The notes: a model not told the origin generated them from the letters alone. A stretch of DNA of 64,000 nucleotides from Platanthera guangdongensis (GCA_039583875.1 CM077167.1:146833010-146897009); one strand, 5' to 3'; positions 34,229 to 46,500 are shown, counted from the first letter of the stretch. Program-made: numbers and translations.

Positions 34229-37200
34229 ACTCTACCCCTCTTAAAAGAATTTCGCCCACGAAATTACATAAAGGAAAGACATGTACAAAACCAAAATTTG
34301 TACCTGAGCGGAACAACTCCGGATATTCGTCAAGCATAGTCTGCTCTCGCTCCCAAGAGAGCTCCTCACGACCGCAATTGTCCCACCGCACCTTGACCAT
34401 CCTGATCTCTTTATTGCGTAGCCACTTGACCTCCGAGTCTTCAATCCGCACGGGCTTGACCTTTGTCGTTAGCCCACTTTCCACCGGCACTTGATCGACC
34501 GCGATCACTTGTGTAGGCTCCTGCACCGCCTTCCGAAGCACCGAAATATGGAATACATCATGTAGACCACTTAGCTCCACTAAAAGCTTCAACCTATAGG
34601 CCGCTTCACCAACTCGCTCCAGAACCTCAAACGGTCCAAGGTATCTTGGGCTTAGCTTTTTCAACCGCCGCACCCGCGAGAAACCCTTGAACGGCTTGAT
34701 CTTTAAGTATACATAATCGCCCACAGCAAACTCCACGTTCCTGTGCTTGGCATTATAGTACTTTGCTTGCCGGTCCTGAGCGATAAGCAACCTCTCCCGG
34801 ATGGTTCTCACCAAAGAAGTAGCATCCTCCACTTCCGATCCCTTATACAACTTTGACTCACCCGTTTCTAACCAAGACAACGGCGTGCGACATCTTCTAC
34901 CATATAGGGCCTCGAAGGGCGCCATCTGAATACTCGCTTGGTAGCTGTTGTTGTATGCGAACTCCACCAAATAAAGGTGGTCTTCCCATTGCTTTCTGAA
35001 ATCCAAGACACACATGCGACCCTCTCAGTCTGCCCATCCATTTGTGGATGAAAGGCTGTGCTGAATTTCAGCTTTGTTCCCAACATTTGCTGCACCAGCC
35101 TCCAATCATTGGACGTGAACCGCCCATCTCGGTCACTCACGATGCTGCGGGGCACACCATGAAGCCGTACTATGTTATCCACATAGAGCTTTGCCAACTT
35201 CTCCACCGGATCATCCTTCCTATGCGGAATAAAATGCGACACCTTCGTCAATCGATCAACAACCACCCAAATGGCGTCGTGCCCCTTCTGCGACCTTGGC
35301 AAACCGTGCACAAAGTCCATAGAGATGTTGTCAAATTTCCACTCCGGAATAGGCAAGGACTTAAGAAATCCTCCCGGCTTTTGGCACTCCGCCTTTACCA
35401 AGGCGCAGGTTTGGCACTTCGCTACGTATAGCGCCACATCCTTCTTCAAACCCGGCCACCAAAACAGTTTCTTTACATCACGGTACATCTTCGTGCTCCC
35501 CGGGTGAATCGAGTACTTGGTATGGTGTGCCTCGTACAACAACTCCACCCGCAAATTGCCCACACTTGGGACGCACAAACGACCGTCTTTCCAAAGCAAC
35601 CCGTCCTCCACGACGAATTGGGAATTTGACCCATCCAGAGCCTCTATCATGAACTGCTTCATATGAGCATCCATATCCAAAGCCTGCCGAATACGATCAA
35701 CCAGGTCATATTGGACTTCAGTCCAATTCAGAATTGCTTCAACACTAGATTGTCTATCCACGCAAACCATCTCCAACGCCTCCAACTCTCGCACCAACTG
35801 CTCATCATGCACCGATAGCCAATTGGCTTGAGCTGGGGCTCGGCGACTCAACGCGTCCGCAACCGCATTCCCTTTGCCAGGCACGTAGTGGATCTTGAAT
35901 GTATAGTCCCCCAGGAACTCCATCCACCTATGCTGCCGCATATTCAGATCCTTCTGATCAATTAGATACTTTAGGCTCTTGTGATCGGTGTAGATATCAA
36001 TCTTCACACCGTACAAATAGTGTCTCCACAGCTTCAAGGCAAAAATCACGGCCGCTAACTCCAAGTCATGGACCAGATAATTCCTCTCGTGCACTTTTAG
36101 CTGTCTCGAGCCATAAGCTATCACGCTTCCGTGCTGCAGTAGCACGCAACCCAAACCGCTGCCTGAAGCATCGCTATATATCTCATAGCCTTCGGTTCCA
36201 CATGGCGAACTCAGCACAGGCGCCGTGGTCAATCGACACTTCAGTTCCTCAAAAGCTCGAGCGCACTCCGGCGTCCAAACGAACTTATGCTCCTTCCTCG
36301 TCAAAGTAGTGAGAGGTAACGCTATCCGCGAGAAGTTCTCTACGAAGCGCCTATAATAACCGGCAAGCCCCAAAAAACTCCAGACTTCTGCTACAGTAGC
36401 GAGCTCAGGCCACTCCCGTATCGCAACAATCTTCGCCGGATCCACAGCAATACCCTCTCCACTCACTATATGCCCGAGGAACGCCACTGAGGATAGCCAA
36501 AACTCGCACTTCGAGAACTTGGCATACAACTGATTTCTCCTTAGCGTCTCCAACACCAAATGAAGATGCTTGAAGTGATCTTCCTCACTTTGCGAGTACA
36601 CCAAAATATCGTCGATGAAGACGATCACGAAATGGTCCAAGTACTCCCTGAACGTCCTGTTCATCAAATCCATGAACACTGACGGCGCATTAGTCAGCCC
36701 AAACGACATGACCGTAAACTCATAATGCTCGTACCTCGTACTAAACGCTGTCTTCGGGATATCACTCTCCCTTATCCGCAGCTGATAGTACCCAGCCTTG
36801 AGATCCAACTTCGAGTACACCGTCGACCCGACTAACTGATTAAAGAGATCATCAATCCGGGGGATCGGGTACTTGTTCTTCTCCGTCAGCTTGTTTAGCT
36901 CCCGATAATCAATACATAGCCTCAAGCTTCCGTCCTTCTTCTTAACAAAGAGGACCGGTGCGCTCCAAGGCGAAGAACTCGGGCGCACATACCCTTGCTC
37001 CAACAACTCTTGCAGTTGAACTTTCAGCTCCGTCATTTCCTTATGCGCTAGCCGATACGGAGATCGTGACACAGGCTTTGCACCTGGCACTAGCTCGATC
37101 GTAAAATCTATCTCCCGCTGAGGCGGGGCTCCAGGAAGATCTGCGGAGAACACATCAGGGTATTCTGATACTACTGAAATACAATCCAACGCGGGCTTCG

Positions 37201-37684
37201 TCTTTGCAACCTCCACTAGTGTAAAGAACAGTTCTGCTCCAGCACGAACCGCCTTCACCACCTGAAGAGCAGAAATCAACGTCTTGCTCGACCCATTTAA
37301 GCCCGTAAAAGTCGTCTCACGACTCGCTCCCAGCTTAACTTCCTTGCTACCGCAATCTATATGGGCCTGCTGCTCCGAGAGCCAGTCCATGCCAAATATG
37401 ACGTCGAACTCCACCAACGGAAGTAAAGACGCCCGCAGGTCGAACACCTGCTCCCCAATACGAACTTTAACATCGCAGATCCTATCCGCTCGCATCGAAC
37501 ACCCATTGGGCAACAACACATCCAACTTATCCTTCGCCATCGAAGAAGGGACTCCGATCCGTAATATAAATCCTTCGGACAAGAAGGAGTGTGAGGCTCC
37601 CGTATCGAAGAGTGCTCGTGCCGGATTTTCACAAATCAAAACAAATCCTAAACAAGTAGTGGTAAGGTAACATGTGCATAACAA
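34224..37684 (-). pseudogene. pol: GypI pol (protease to chromodomain-like end), one frameshift
   Basis: Protease [11 protein letters not shown] with [14 protein letters not shown] (catalytic DD kept), RNase H with [10 protein letters not shown] and IYTDHKSL. The integrase zinc motif runs H...H...CQTC, and SMDFVHGLP and SDRDGRFTS give two catalytic Asp. The frame breaks near 35015, right after DGQTER, where about 10 residues usual in the family are missing. The rest (35015-34224) continues in another frame with [21 protein letters not shown] and a chromo-like tail. The first ATG (37684) lies inside the intron-like segment, so it is unlikely to be the true start; pol is probably made as a fusion with gag. 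Confidence 0.93.
34229..34243 (-). other. GypI polypurine tract
   Basis: On the minus strand AAGAGGGGTAGAGT directly precedes the LTR start TGTAACGCC. Confidence 0.8.
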
Positions 37685-37723
37685 GTATTTAAATAAATTG
37701 ACTTGCTATAAATTAAACCGTAC
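37648..37723 (-). other. candidate 76-nt intron at the GypI gag/pol boundary
   Basis: On the minus strand the segment starts GTACGG after ACAG and ends CTTGTTTAG before GATTTG. It is about 29 percent GC and contains the gag stop TAA (37715-37713). Its removal joins the gag codon phase to the pol frame exactly, through a Gly codon, into the conserved VVTG...FDTGA stretch of the family. Unspliced RNA would give gag only, spliced RNA a gag-pol fusion. Splicing itself is not shown by sequence. Confidence 0.6.
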
Positions 37724-38867
37724 CTGTCACCACATCAGCTTGTTTAATGGCCTCCTGTTGGCCAAGATTGTAGACCCTTGGTTGGGCCGGAGCATAATGG
37801 GATGCGGTCGACTCCACCGCCTTTCCCTTCTCTTCATAAGTAGCTCCCGACTTCCTCTCGGACTTAGGACGTCCGCTCCAACAATCACGGGCAAAGTGCC
37901 CCGTCTTTCCGCATGTAAAACACGCGCCCGGGGTCCGACTCGTAGTCGCCCCAGAAGCACCAGAAGGAGCTGGACCCGAAGTCCTATGCTTCTTGAAAGC
38001 CCTCCGATAGCCGATCTTGGAATTAGTCGGCACTTTAAATTCAGATTTCTTCTCACCCAAGCTTTTCTTTGCTTGTACGTTCTTCATGTCCTTTTCTAAG
38101 GACCGGGCAGTATTGACCAAGGTTAAGAAACCCTGCGTCATCGGCCCCGACAGTAATAGTCTCAACTCATCCCTCAAGCCTTCATAGAAGCGATTAGTCT
38201 TGCGCTCCTCATCCACGATGGTGGAGCTAGCATAACGACTCAGACGAGTAAACTCGTGGAGATATTCATCCACGCTCCTCTCACCCTGTACCAACTTCAG
38301 GAACTCATTCTCCAACGCTATCTTCTGCGTCGACGGGAGGTATCTAGCCAAAAATAATCTCGAGAACTCCTCCATCGAGACATCACCAAGTTGCGTACCT
38401 CTCAGTAAGTGCAGCTCCAATCCTTCCCACCACATCCTCGCTTCACCGTCCAAAAGGAACGTAGCGATGGTGGTCATTTGCCACTCCTCCGTCTCTATCG
38501 CTGTCATGACTCTCTTCACCCTGGAGAGCCAGTCTTCAGCCTGAGATGGGGTTCCCAACCCCGAGAATAACGGAGGGTTAAAGCTCATTACATGCTTTAG
38601 CTGCCTCTCAGTTGCCCTCCTTGCCACTACCGGTTCCAAAACCACTTGCTCCACTCTCCTCGGCTCAGCCTCTTGCAGAGGTACTTGCTCCATCACAGGA
38701 GCGGGCTGCTGCGTTTGCCTTCCAGGCTGCGCATTAATCACGGCCAACACCGCTTCAGCCACCAATCGAATATTTTCAGCCGACAGAGGTGTTGCAGGAG
38801 CAACATCTGGTGCACTACTAGCCTCAGAAACTCGGCGTTCTGATGGCCCAACACCACTTCTGGTCAC
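37713..38867 (-). CDS. gag: GypI gag (384 aa open frame)
   Basis: An intact frame from ATG at 38867. A retrotransposon gag domain in the middle has WWEGLELH, FLARYLP and the VDEYLHEFTRLSRYA type motif. It is followed by a basic stretch and a knuckle CFTCGKTGHFARDC (about 37955-37914). The stop lies just inside the candidate intron. Length and order match gypsy gag. Gag forms the particle shell and binds RNA through the knuckle. Confidence 0.92.
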   Translation of the reverse strand: MTRSGVGPSERRVSEASSAPDVAPATPLSAENIRLVAEAVLAVINAQPGRQTQQPAPVMEQVPLQEAEPRRVEQVVLEPVVARRATERQLKHVMSFNPPLFSGLGTPSQAEDWLSRVKRVMTAIETEEWQMTTIATFLLDGEARMWWEGLELHLLRGTQLGDVSMEEFSRLFLARYLPSTQKIALENEFLKLVQGERSVDEYLHEFTRLSRYASSTIVDEERKTNRFYEGLRDELRLLLSGPMTQGFLTLVNTARSLEKDMKNVQAKKSLGEKKSEFKVPTNSKIGYRRAFKKHRTSGPAPSGASGATTSRTPGACFTCGKTGHFARDCWSGRPKSERKSGATYEEKGKAVESTASHYAPAQPRVYNLGQQEAIKQADVVTGTV

Positions 38868-39078
38868 CTATAGTGGTACAAAACACCGTTAAGCGACCAA
38901 ATAAATTGCAAACAGCAATTATAGGAACATGCGGGTTCCTCAAACACGTGTATTTTCATTCCTAAGTGGACATTCATGGGTTCTTTTTACTGTTATTACG
39001 ATGACGCACACAATGTGCTCACCACCCCTTAAAAAGAATTCGCCCACGAATTCAGTTTAAGCCCAACCAAAACCAGTA

Positions 39079-39089
39079 GTCTGATACCA
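39079..39089 (-). other. GypI primer binding site
   Basis: TGGTATCAGAC on the minus strand follows the LTR end after a short spacer (ATT). It is initiator methionine tRNA type. Confidence 0.85.
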
Positions 39090-39092
39090 AAT

Positions 39093-41297
39093 TGTAATAC
39101 CCCCTATCCGTCGCATAGCATATAGCAGTAGGTCCGGCCGGGGCCCGACGCCATATACCACAGACAGACCGGGTGGTTACTTATGGAAACCATCCAACCA
39201 ATCTCAACGTCCTACACAGAGCATTCTAGCGGAAGCAGTTTATAAGAGTTGTAAACAAGAACCCAGCATAGGCGCATGAATGCCCACTAATACCAAAAGG
39301 AATGTTATACAAAAATACCCAAAACCGGCCTTAAGGCCTTACAAAGTGTTTCACTTGAAAATTACATGATTTACAAACCACAGCACGCAGGCCGGTCATA
39401 CATGAACAAAGCAGTAAACACTTCTACTTGGGCCTTCGAGGGCCAGCTTCGCAAAAAGGGCTTTAGCCCGCTATTGACCGCTTGGTCCAGCTGCACCTGC
39501 AAGCAACAAACCACCGCACGGTGGCAAAACAAGGCAACGATCAGCAATGCTGACCAAATTATAACGATCCCGCCCCCAACTCGGGGCGGCGATGCTCCTT
39601 CCCTGCATTTCATTAGCATAAGCGAGCCATATATATAACCATAGCCATTTCAACACAGACGTTGGCTCGCACGGCCACACGCCCCGTGCACTCAGGGTAC
39701 ATTCTCGGTGAACCGGTCGATGTCACGTCAATTTAAGTCATCAACATTCCGGACTCACCACCGCCACTTAGACGGCCAAACCTATGAGCAATTTGTCTTC
39801 CTGGCCTGGGTCACGACAATTTAAGTCATCGACCGCCGAAGACCCTACTCTATGCCAACGGTAAGTGTCACGTGCCTTTAGGTCTCTTTAACCGAACGAC
39901 ATAGAACGGGTACGGTTCCATCTAACTCGTGCTCATATCGCAACGGCAATTTAAGCCATATGCGCGGGTCAAACTTCCACCGAGTCCCATTTCCATCACA
40001 AGTCACATAACCCCGTTATGTTCAAGTTGGCTCTGAAGCCACCAAGTTGGCAAGATCCCGTATCCGCCCAGTTTTCCAGGTGCACCTTTGGGTTAGTCCC
40101 CAAGGCTCCCTGCTGCAATCTACCGCGTAGAAAACCAGAAAAACAATCAATAGCACGGAGTCTTCTCCGGCATTATGCAATGCAACATCACCGATCCAGA
40201 CCAACATGTCCGGGTAGGCTTCACACATCATGCCTATGTCTGTTCTCACTTACAGACTCTAAACAACGGGGACTTCACATATCTACCCGAAGGAACGCCT
40301 CCAACTCTTCGCAAACTCGCTAGAGCGGGCTTCCTATGCTAAGAAAGAGAGCGACTCATGCTCAAGATGAGGATCGTTACCCTTGCGTTCCTTTTTGGCG
40401 CCATCGGAAAGTAATCGGATGGAAATCACCGCACTAGCGTTGCCTCCGTGGATCCGGAGTCGGCTTGCGATTCGGAGCTCCGAAGCTCCTCCAATGGCGG
40501 ATCTAGCCCTTCTTCTTCCCTTGGCTCTCCTCTCTCTCTAAGACTTTAGAAAGAGATCACTTAAGAAAAAGTGAGGGTTTTCTAAGTCAAAACCCGGGTA
40601 TATCCCTTCAGGAACAACCCCCAGCCGTTGGATCTTCAGTCAAAGAAATGAACGGCTTTGATTCGGGACTGAAATGCCCAATCTGGACCGAACACGGCAT
40701 GGCACATGCCCGTGTCCAAGGCCATGTGCCTCATTCGCCGTCAAAATCGGATCACCTGGAACCTCACACGGGTATCGAACACGCCCGTGTTCGATCTGAC
40801 AAGCCCGTGTTCCACCTAACACGGCCGTGTAGCCGGCCGTGTACCCCATGATTTTTCCCCATTTTCAACCCGAGCACTGCACGGGTTCTAGGACACGCCC
40901 GTGTCCCTACCCGTGTCACCTTGACACGCCTGGGCTCCAAGCCGTGTACACGGTCTCGACACTTCGCGGCTAAGTGTCGACAGGGGTCGACACGCCCTGC
41001 GACACGCCCGTGTCGCAGGCCGTGTGCCATGTTTCGACACATTGTCGACACCAAAGTGTCGACTTCGCGGGACGAGTGTTGACACGGGCCGACACGCCCT
41101 GCGACACGCCCGTGTCGCAGGCCGTGTGCCCAGTCTCGACACAATGTCGAGACCAAAGTGTCGACTTCGCGCCTTAGTGTCGACACAGGCTTGACACGCC
41201 CTGGGACACGCCAGTGTCCCAGGCCGTGTGCCTGCAGCCAGAACTCAAACTGGCCCAAAAAGTCCCCCTTTGCTCCTTTGAGTTTCGGGGCGTTACA
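39093..41297 (-). repeat. GypI 5' LTR (right copy)
   Basis: The 2,205-bp partner of 32024-34228, of identical length. It carries the same CGTGT palindromes, slightly more mutated (for example GTGTTGACAC for GTGTCGACAC near 41079). Confidence 0.96.
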
Positions 41298-41401
41298 TAT
41301 AACTCTGTGAAATAATCTGCAATCTGCCTAAAAAGTTTAAAAAGATTTAGTCACCTATTCACCCCCCCCCCTCTAGGTGATTAGGTACAATTTCTTTCAA
41401 G

Positions 41402-41413
41402 TGTTATCAAAGC
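41402..41413 (+). other. SireIII primer binding site
   Basis: TGTTATCAAAGC begins two bases after the LTR end, with the same spacing as in SireI. It differs from TGGTATCAGAGC at two positions, so priming may be impaired. Confidence 0.75.
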
Positions 41414-41503
41414 CAGGTTACTCAAAAAGGACTTAACTGTCTAAGTAGATCCTGTTGGCAGATTCACTATAGGTAAAGTGCAGAATCAAGAAAATCAAGA
41501 AAC

Positions 41504-43540
41504 ATGGGTTCAACAGAGAATCATAAGGAACTTGGATCCATGAAGTTGCCCATTTGCAGAAAAGAGATTTTTGGCATCTGGAAAGAAAGGGTGAGACTCT
41601 TTATGGAAGCCTCAGACCCTAGAATTTACATCACAGTTAAAGAAGGGATATATGTGCCTATGAAGGTTTCAGTCCTGGATGCAAATCAGAGAACGCCTAA
41701 AGACTTTTCTGAAATGACAAAAGATGAGATAATTCTAGCCACAATGGACAAGAGGGCACAAAATATCATTATGAGTGTCATAGATGATGCTACCTTTCAG
41801 AACTTGATACACTGTAAGACATCTAAGGAGATGTGGGATACTCTTATAGTGTACATGGAGGGTTCAGAAGAAGTGAGACAGGACAGAAAGTCATTGTTAA
41901 ACCAGGAATATGAAAGTTTCAGGCAAGGTAGGTCTGATAGCATAACAGAATGCTATAAGAAGTTCTATAGGATTGTCAATGAGCTAATGTCCTATGGAAG
42001 AGAATTCAGCAACTATGAGCTGAATGATAAGTTCTTAAGGTCTCTAACAAAGGATTGGGACACCAAGATCTGTGTCATAAGGGAAATGGCAAAGTTAGCA
42101 GATATCCCTCCTCCAACACTGTTTGGAAAACTGTTATCCTATGAGATGCAGTTGATGGTAAGGAAAGAAGAGGAGAAGAATACCAGAATTGAGAATAAAG
42201 AAAGAACAGTGGCATTCAAGACAGAAGCCACCAGAAAATACAGAAGTAAGTCTCCATCTCCACCTCCAAAAGTGGCTGAGACTGAGTCAGATGATTCAGA
42301 AAGCAGAAAGTCTGAAAGCAGTGAAAGTGATGAGTACTTTGCAGCATTCACAAGACACTTTCAGAAGTTTCTAAAGAAGAAACAGTGGAGGTCAAAGCCA
42401 TCCACTTCACAGGGAAAAGATGACTATTATCAGAACAAGAAGTCATCAAAGAAAGACAGGAGAAAGACCAAGTCAAGCAAAGCAACTTTATCAAAAATTG
42501 TTTGTTATTGCTGTAACAGACAAGGAAATGTTATTGCTGACTGTACTGAGAAAAGGAAAGAGTCTAATGATAAGAAAAAGACTCAATTCAAGGGCAAGAA
42601 GGAAAGGTCTTTTGTTGCCAAGAAGGACAAAGGCCTGTCAGACATGTCTTCTTCAGAAACTGAGTCAGAAGCTGAAGCTTACATAGCACTGTATACTGAA
42701 GAAGAGGAAGAGGAGTTCATCCAGATAATGAACTCCATATATGAGCAAGAGGACATTCAGTGCAAAGGACTGATGGCCTTAACAGAAGGTGACAAAATCC
42801 AGGAGCAGCCTGGACCTAGTAAGGTACAAAATTATTCTTTAAGTTCAATTTCTAGTTCTAGTTCAGATTCAGTTACATCAGCATCAAGTGATGCCAGTGG
42901 ATCTGAATCTGAAGGGGATATTCATCAATTGATTGATGAATATAGAGTTCTGTTGCAAGCTTTTAAGAAGAGCAAGTCCCTAGCCAAGAGTCAGGCAAAG
43001 GAGATTGCTAATCTTAAAGTTGCTGTAACTGATTTTGAGAAGCTGATTGATCAAAACTTAAATGAAATAGCCAGACTGAAGAACATAACTGTTATTCAGA
43101 TGGGAACTATAACATTCAAGAATGATCAAATCAAAAATCTGGAGATTAGTCTTCAGAAGGAGAGAGACATAGTTGCAAGGTTTTCTAAACCTAAGTCTGT
43201 TCTACCTTTCATTGATGAGTTTATACCTCACAAGGGTAAAACTGGATTGTGGTTTAATAACCCTGCTAGGACTGTAAAGTCCAAGTCTAAGGGCAAAGCC
43301 CCAGCTCTCAACAAGCCAGCTGTAGGTAAAATAGCTAGGGATGTACCTAAGCAAAGGTACAATAGATTTAAGTGTTGGTGTTGCGGCAAGGTAGGCCACT
43401 TTGCCATAGACTGTTGGCATAATTCTAGTGCCAAGTTGAGTAGCAAACTGCCTGTTGGAAGACCTGCAGGTAGCTTTGTTAAGAGGCAAACTAACCAGCA
43501 CCAAGGACCCAAGAATTCTTTGGGTTCTAAGGTCAACTAA
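41504..43540 (+). CDS. gag: SireIII gag (678 aa, intact frame)
   Basis: ATG at 41504 begins a UBN2-type copia gag. FGIWKERVRLFMEA is at residues 26-39. It is followed by acidic and serine-rich spacers and a coiled-coil-prone region (about residues 480-560). Two zinc-knuckle positions are present: CYCCNRQGNVIADC, where the usual His is Asn, and an intact CWCCGKVGHFAIDC near the end. The TAA stop (43538) is followed in the same frame by pol. Homologous to the broken SireI gag. Expected role: particle shell and RNA binding. Confidence 0.93.
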   Translation: MGSTENHKELGSMKLPICRKEIFGIWKERVRLFMEASDPRIYITVKEGIYVPMKVSVLDANQRTPKDFSEMTKDEIILATMDKRAQNIIMSVIDDATFQNLIHCKTSKEMWDTLIVYMEGSEEVRQDRKSLLNQEYESFRQGRSDSITECYKKFYRIVNELMSYGREFSNYELNDKFLRSLTKDWDTKICVIREMAKLADIPPPTLFGKLLSYEMQLMVRKEEEKNTRIENKERTVAFKTEATRKYRSKSPSPPPKVAETESDDSESRKSESSESDEYFAAFTRHFQKFLKKKQWRSKPSTSQGKDDYYQNKKSSKKDRRKTKSSKATLSKIVCYCCNRQGNVIADCTEKRKESNDKKKTQFKGKKERSFVAKKDKGLSDMSSSETESEAEAYIALYTEEEEEEFIQIMNSIYEQEDIQCKGLMALTEGDKIQEQPGPSKVQNYSLSSISSSSSDSVTSASSDASGSESEGDIHQLIDEYRVLLQAFKKSKSLAKSQAKEIANLKVAVTDFEKLIDQNLNEIARLKNITVIQMGTITFKNDQIKNLEISLQKERDIVARFSKPKSVLPFIDEFIPHKGKTGLWFNNPARTVKSKSKGKAPALNKPAVGKIARDVPKQRYNRFKCWCCGKVGHFAIDCWHNSSAKLSSKLPVGRPAGSFVKRQTNQHQGPKNSLGSKVN

Positions 43541-46500
43541 TCTGTTTTGCAGGAGAGTCCAAGTGGTCATGCCCCAATATGGTACTTGGACAGTGGATGT
43601 TCCAGGCACATGACTGGAACTAGGGGATTGCTAAAGGACTACACACCAATCAAGGATGGTCCTAAAGTCACCTTTGGTGGTTCTGAAAAAAGAATCATCA
43701 AAGGTTTTGGTAATATTTCTAGCACCCATATAACTATTACTCAAGTGGCTTATGTTAAAGGTTTGAAACATAACCTTATTAGTATAAGTCAACTGAGTGA
43801 TTTAAGATATGACATCTCTTTTGTCAAAGATGGTTGTCATATCAGGAGGTCAAATGATCAAGAGATCATTTTGACTAGTTACAGAAAAAGAAATGTCTAT
43901 TGTCTAGACATTATGAGTGAGAACAATGCTTCTCCAGTGTGTCTTGTAGCTGATGAGAAAGTCCCTCATTGTGTCAAATGGCACAAGAGGCTAGCCCATC
44001 TCAACTACAAGACAATTGGCCAACTCTATAACAAAGAGTTGGTGAGGAATGGTCCTCAAGTTAAGTGTATTAAAGATGGAATATGTTCAGCTTGTCAAAA
44101 GGGCAAGCAGACTAGATCCACCTTTAATAGCATTGAGAACAAAGATGTTGTGAGGTGTTTATACCTCTTGCATATGAATCTCTTTGGTCCTATGCCAGTT
44201 CACAGCCTAGGTAGGAAGGTCTATACTTTTGTGATAGTAGATGACTACTCAAGGTTTTCCTGGGTGTTCTTCCTTAGACAGAAATCTGAAACACCTAGTA
44301 TTTTCTATAGTTTTGTCAAACAAATTCAGAATGAGTTAGACAGTACAGTGGTCAAAATAAGAAGTGACCATGGTACTGAATTCCAGTCTGATAGTATGAC
44401 AAAACTATGTGAAGAATTTGGGATATTTCAGGAATTTTCTTCACCAAGAACACCTCAGCAAAATGGCATTGCTGAGAGGAAAAATAGAACCTTGATTGAG
44501 GCTGGTAGAACCCTATTAAATGACACATCTCTCCCAGAATATTTCTGGGCTGAGGCAGTTAATATTGCATGCCATGTAATTAATAGGGCTACCATTACTA
44601 AAAGCCACAATAAGACCCACTATGAGATTGTGAAAGGCAGAAAACCAAACCTATCCTATTTCAGGATCTTTGGTTGTAAGTGCTTTATACTTAACAATGA
44701 AAAGTCTTACTTGACTAAGTTTGGTGCCAAATCCCAAGAGGGGATATTTGTTGGGTACAGCAATAATAGTAAGGCTTATAGAGTCTACAACTTGAGTACT
44801 CAAGTTGTAGAGGAGTCTGTACATGTAGTATTTGATGAAGCTAGACTTATTAACCATGAGTTGTCTAGTAGTATTTGCAGTTCCACAGGTGTGACTAAGA
44901 AGATGGACAAGCTTACTATTGAAGATGAATCTACTGCAAGTCAGCAAGTGGATGATAGTGGCTGTTGTCCAGGGGGAGTACTACATGTACCTAATGAAGA
45001 AGAAGTCCAAGGAGTGCAGCAAGTTGAAGAAACTGAAGAAGTTCAACCTGAAGCCAGGATGCCTCCAGCTAATAGGCATCTAAGAGATCATCCAGCAGAT
45101 CAAATCATTGGTGATATAAGACAAGGGGTACAAACAAGGAGCAGAAATCTGAGTGCAGCACTCTACTCCAGTTTTCTATCCCAAGTTGAGCCAAAGAAAT
45201 TTGAAGAAGCCATCCTAGACCCTCATTGGATTGAGGCAATGCAAGAAGAGCTGAATCAGTTCAAGAGATGCAAAGTCTGGGAGCTTGTTCCTAAACCAAA
45301 AGACCACAACATAATTGGGACCAAGTGGATCTTTAGGAACAAGATGGATGAACATGGAGTGATTGTCAAGAACAAAGCAAGACTGGTTGCTAAGGGATAT
45401 ATGCAGGAAGAAGGTATTGACTTTGATCAAACCTTTGCTCCAGTAGCCAGACTGGAAGCCATAAGAATGTTCCTGGCCTATGCAACCTATCAAGGTTTTA
45501 AAGTATACCAAATGGATGTTAAGTCAGCCTTTTTGAATGGCAATCTGAAAGAGAAAGTCTATGTGGAACAACCATCAGGTTTTGTTGATTCAACTCAACC
45601 TAATTATGTCTATAGACTTAGGAAAGCATTGTATGGGTTAAAATAAGCCCCTAGGGCTTGGTATGAAACCCTATCTAGTTTCCTCATTGAGAATAAATTC
45701 ACAAGGGGGAAAATAGACAAGACTCTATTCCTTAGGGAATCCAGAGGCAAGATCATACTAGTCCAGATATATGTAGATGACATAATATTTGGGTCTACTG
45801 AAAGTAGTCTTTGCAAAAAGTTTGCAAAACTTATGCAAGGACAATTTGAGATGAGTAGTATGGGGGAACTTAAGTTCTTCTTGGGTCTACAAGTTAGACA
45901 GACTAAGAATGGTTTATCCATATGCCAGTCTAAGTTCACCCTAGAACTGATAAGGAAGTATGGAATGGATTCATCCAGTACCATGAAGACTCCTATGGGG
46001 TCAAGTATATCTCTTAGCAAAGATGATGCAGGGAAACCTGTAGATGAGACTTTGTATAGAGGGATAGTTGGCTCCCTACTCTATTTGACTACAAGTAGAC
46101 CAGATATCATGTATGCTACATGTGTCTGTGCTAGGTACCAAGCATGCCCTAAAGAGTCTCATTTGACATCAGTCAAAAGGATACTGAGATATCTAAAGGG
46201 CACACCTTATCTAGGCCTTTGGTACCCTAGGAATGAAGACTTTGAACTGACAGGTTATTCAGATGCAGATTTTGCAGGCTGCAAAGAAGATAGGAAGAGT
46301 ACAACTGGTACCTGTCAATTCCTAGGTGGAAGACTGATTTCATGGAGTAGCAAAAAACAAACAAGTGTGGCTATCTCCACTGCAGAATCAGAGTATGTGG
46401 CTGCAGGAAGTTGATGTGCTCAAATTCTATGGATACAACATCAGCTTGGGGATTATAGTATTCAAGTAAGTAGAACACCACTATTTTATGATTCTACTAG

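Larger units (their letters stand above)
32024..41297 (-). mobile_element. GypI: chromovirus-like Ty3/gypsy element inserted in the SireIII LTR
   Basis: Two LTRs of exactly 2,205 bp (32024-34228 and 39093-41297), TGTAA...TTACA, are flanked by TATAA (32019-32023 and 41298-41302). On the minus strand the order is LTR, primer site, gag, protease, RT, RNase H, integrase, C-terminal chromodomain-like tail, polypurine tract, LTR. I count about 40 LTR differences by eye, about 98 percent identity. It resembles the Tekay/Del lineage. The only gross defects are one frameshift in integrase and the intron-like segment between gag and pol. Confidence 0.96.
30122..41399 (+). repeat. SireIII 5' LTR, split by GypI
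   Basis: LTR sequence is at 30122-32023 and 41303-41399, with GypI between. Parts: GTGTCGACAC array (30266-31145), TATA box (31277), hairpin array (31631-31864), conserved paired block (31880-31950), and the shared end CACCTATTCACCCCC plus TAGGTGATTAGG. The 3' LTR supplies the uninterrupted version. Confidence 0.93.
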
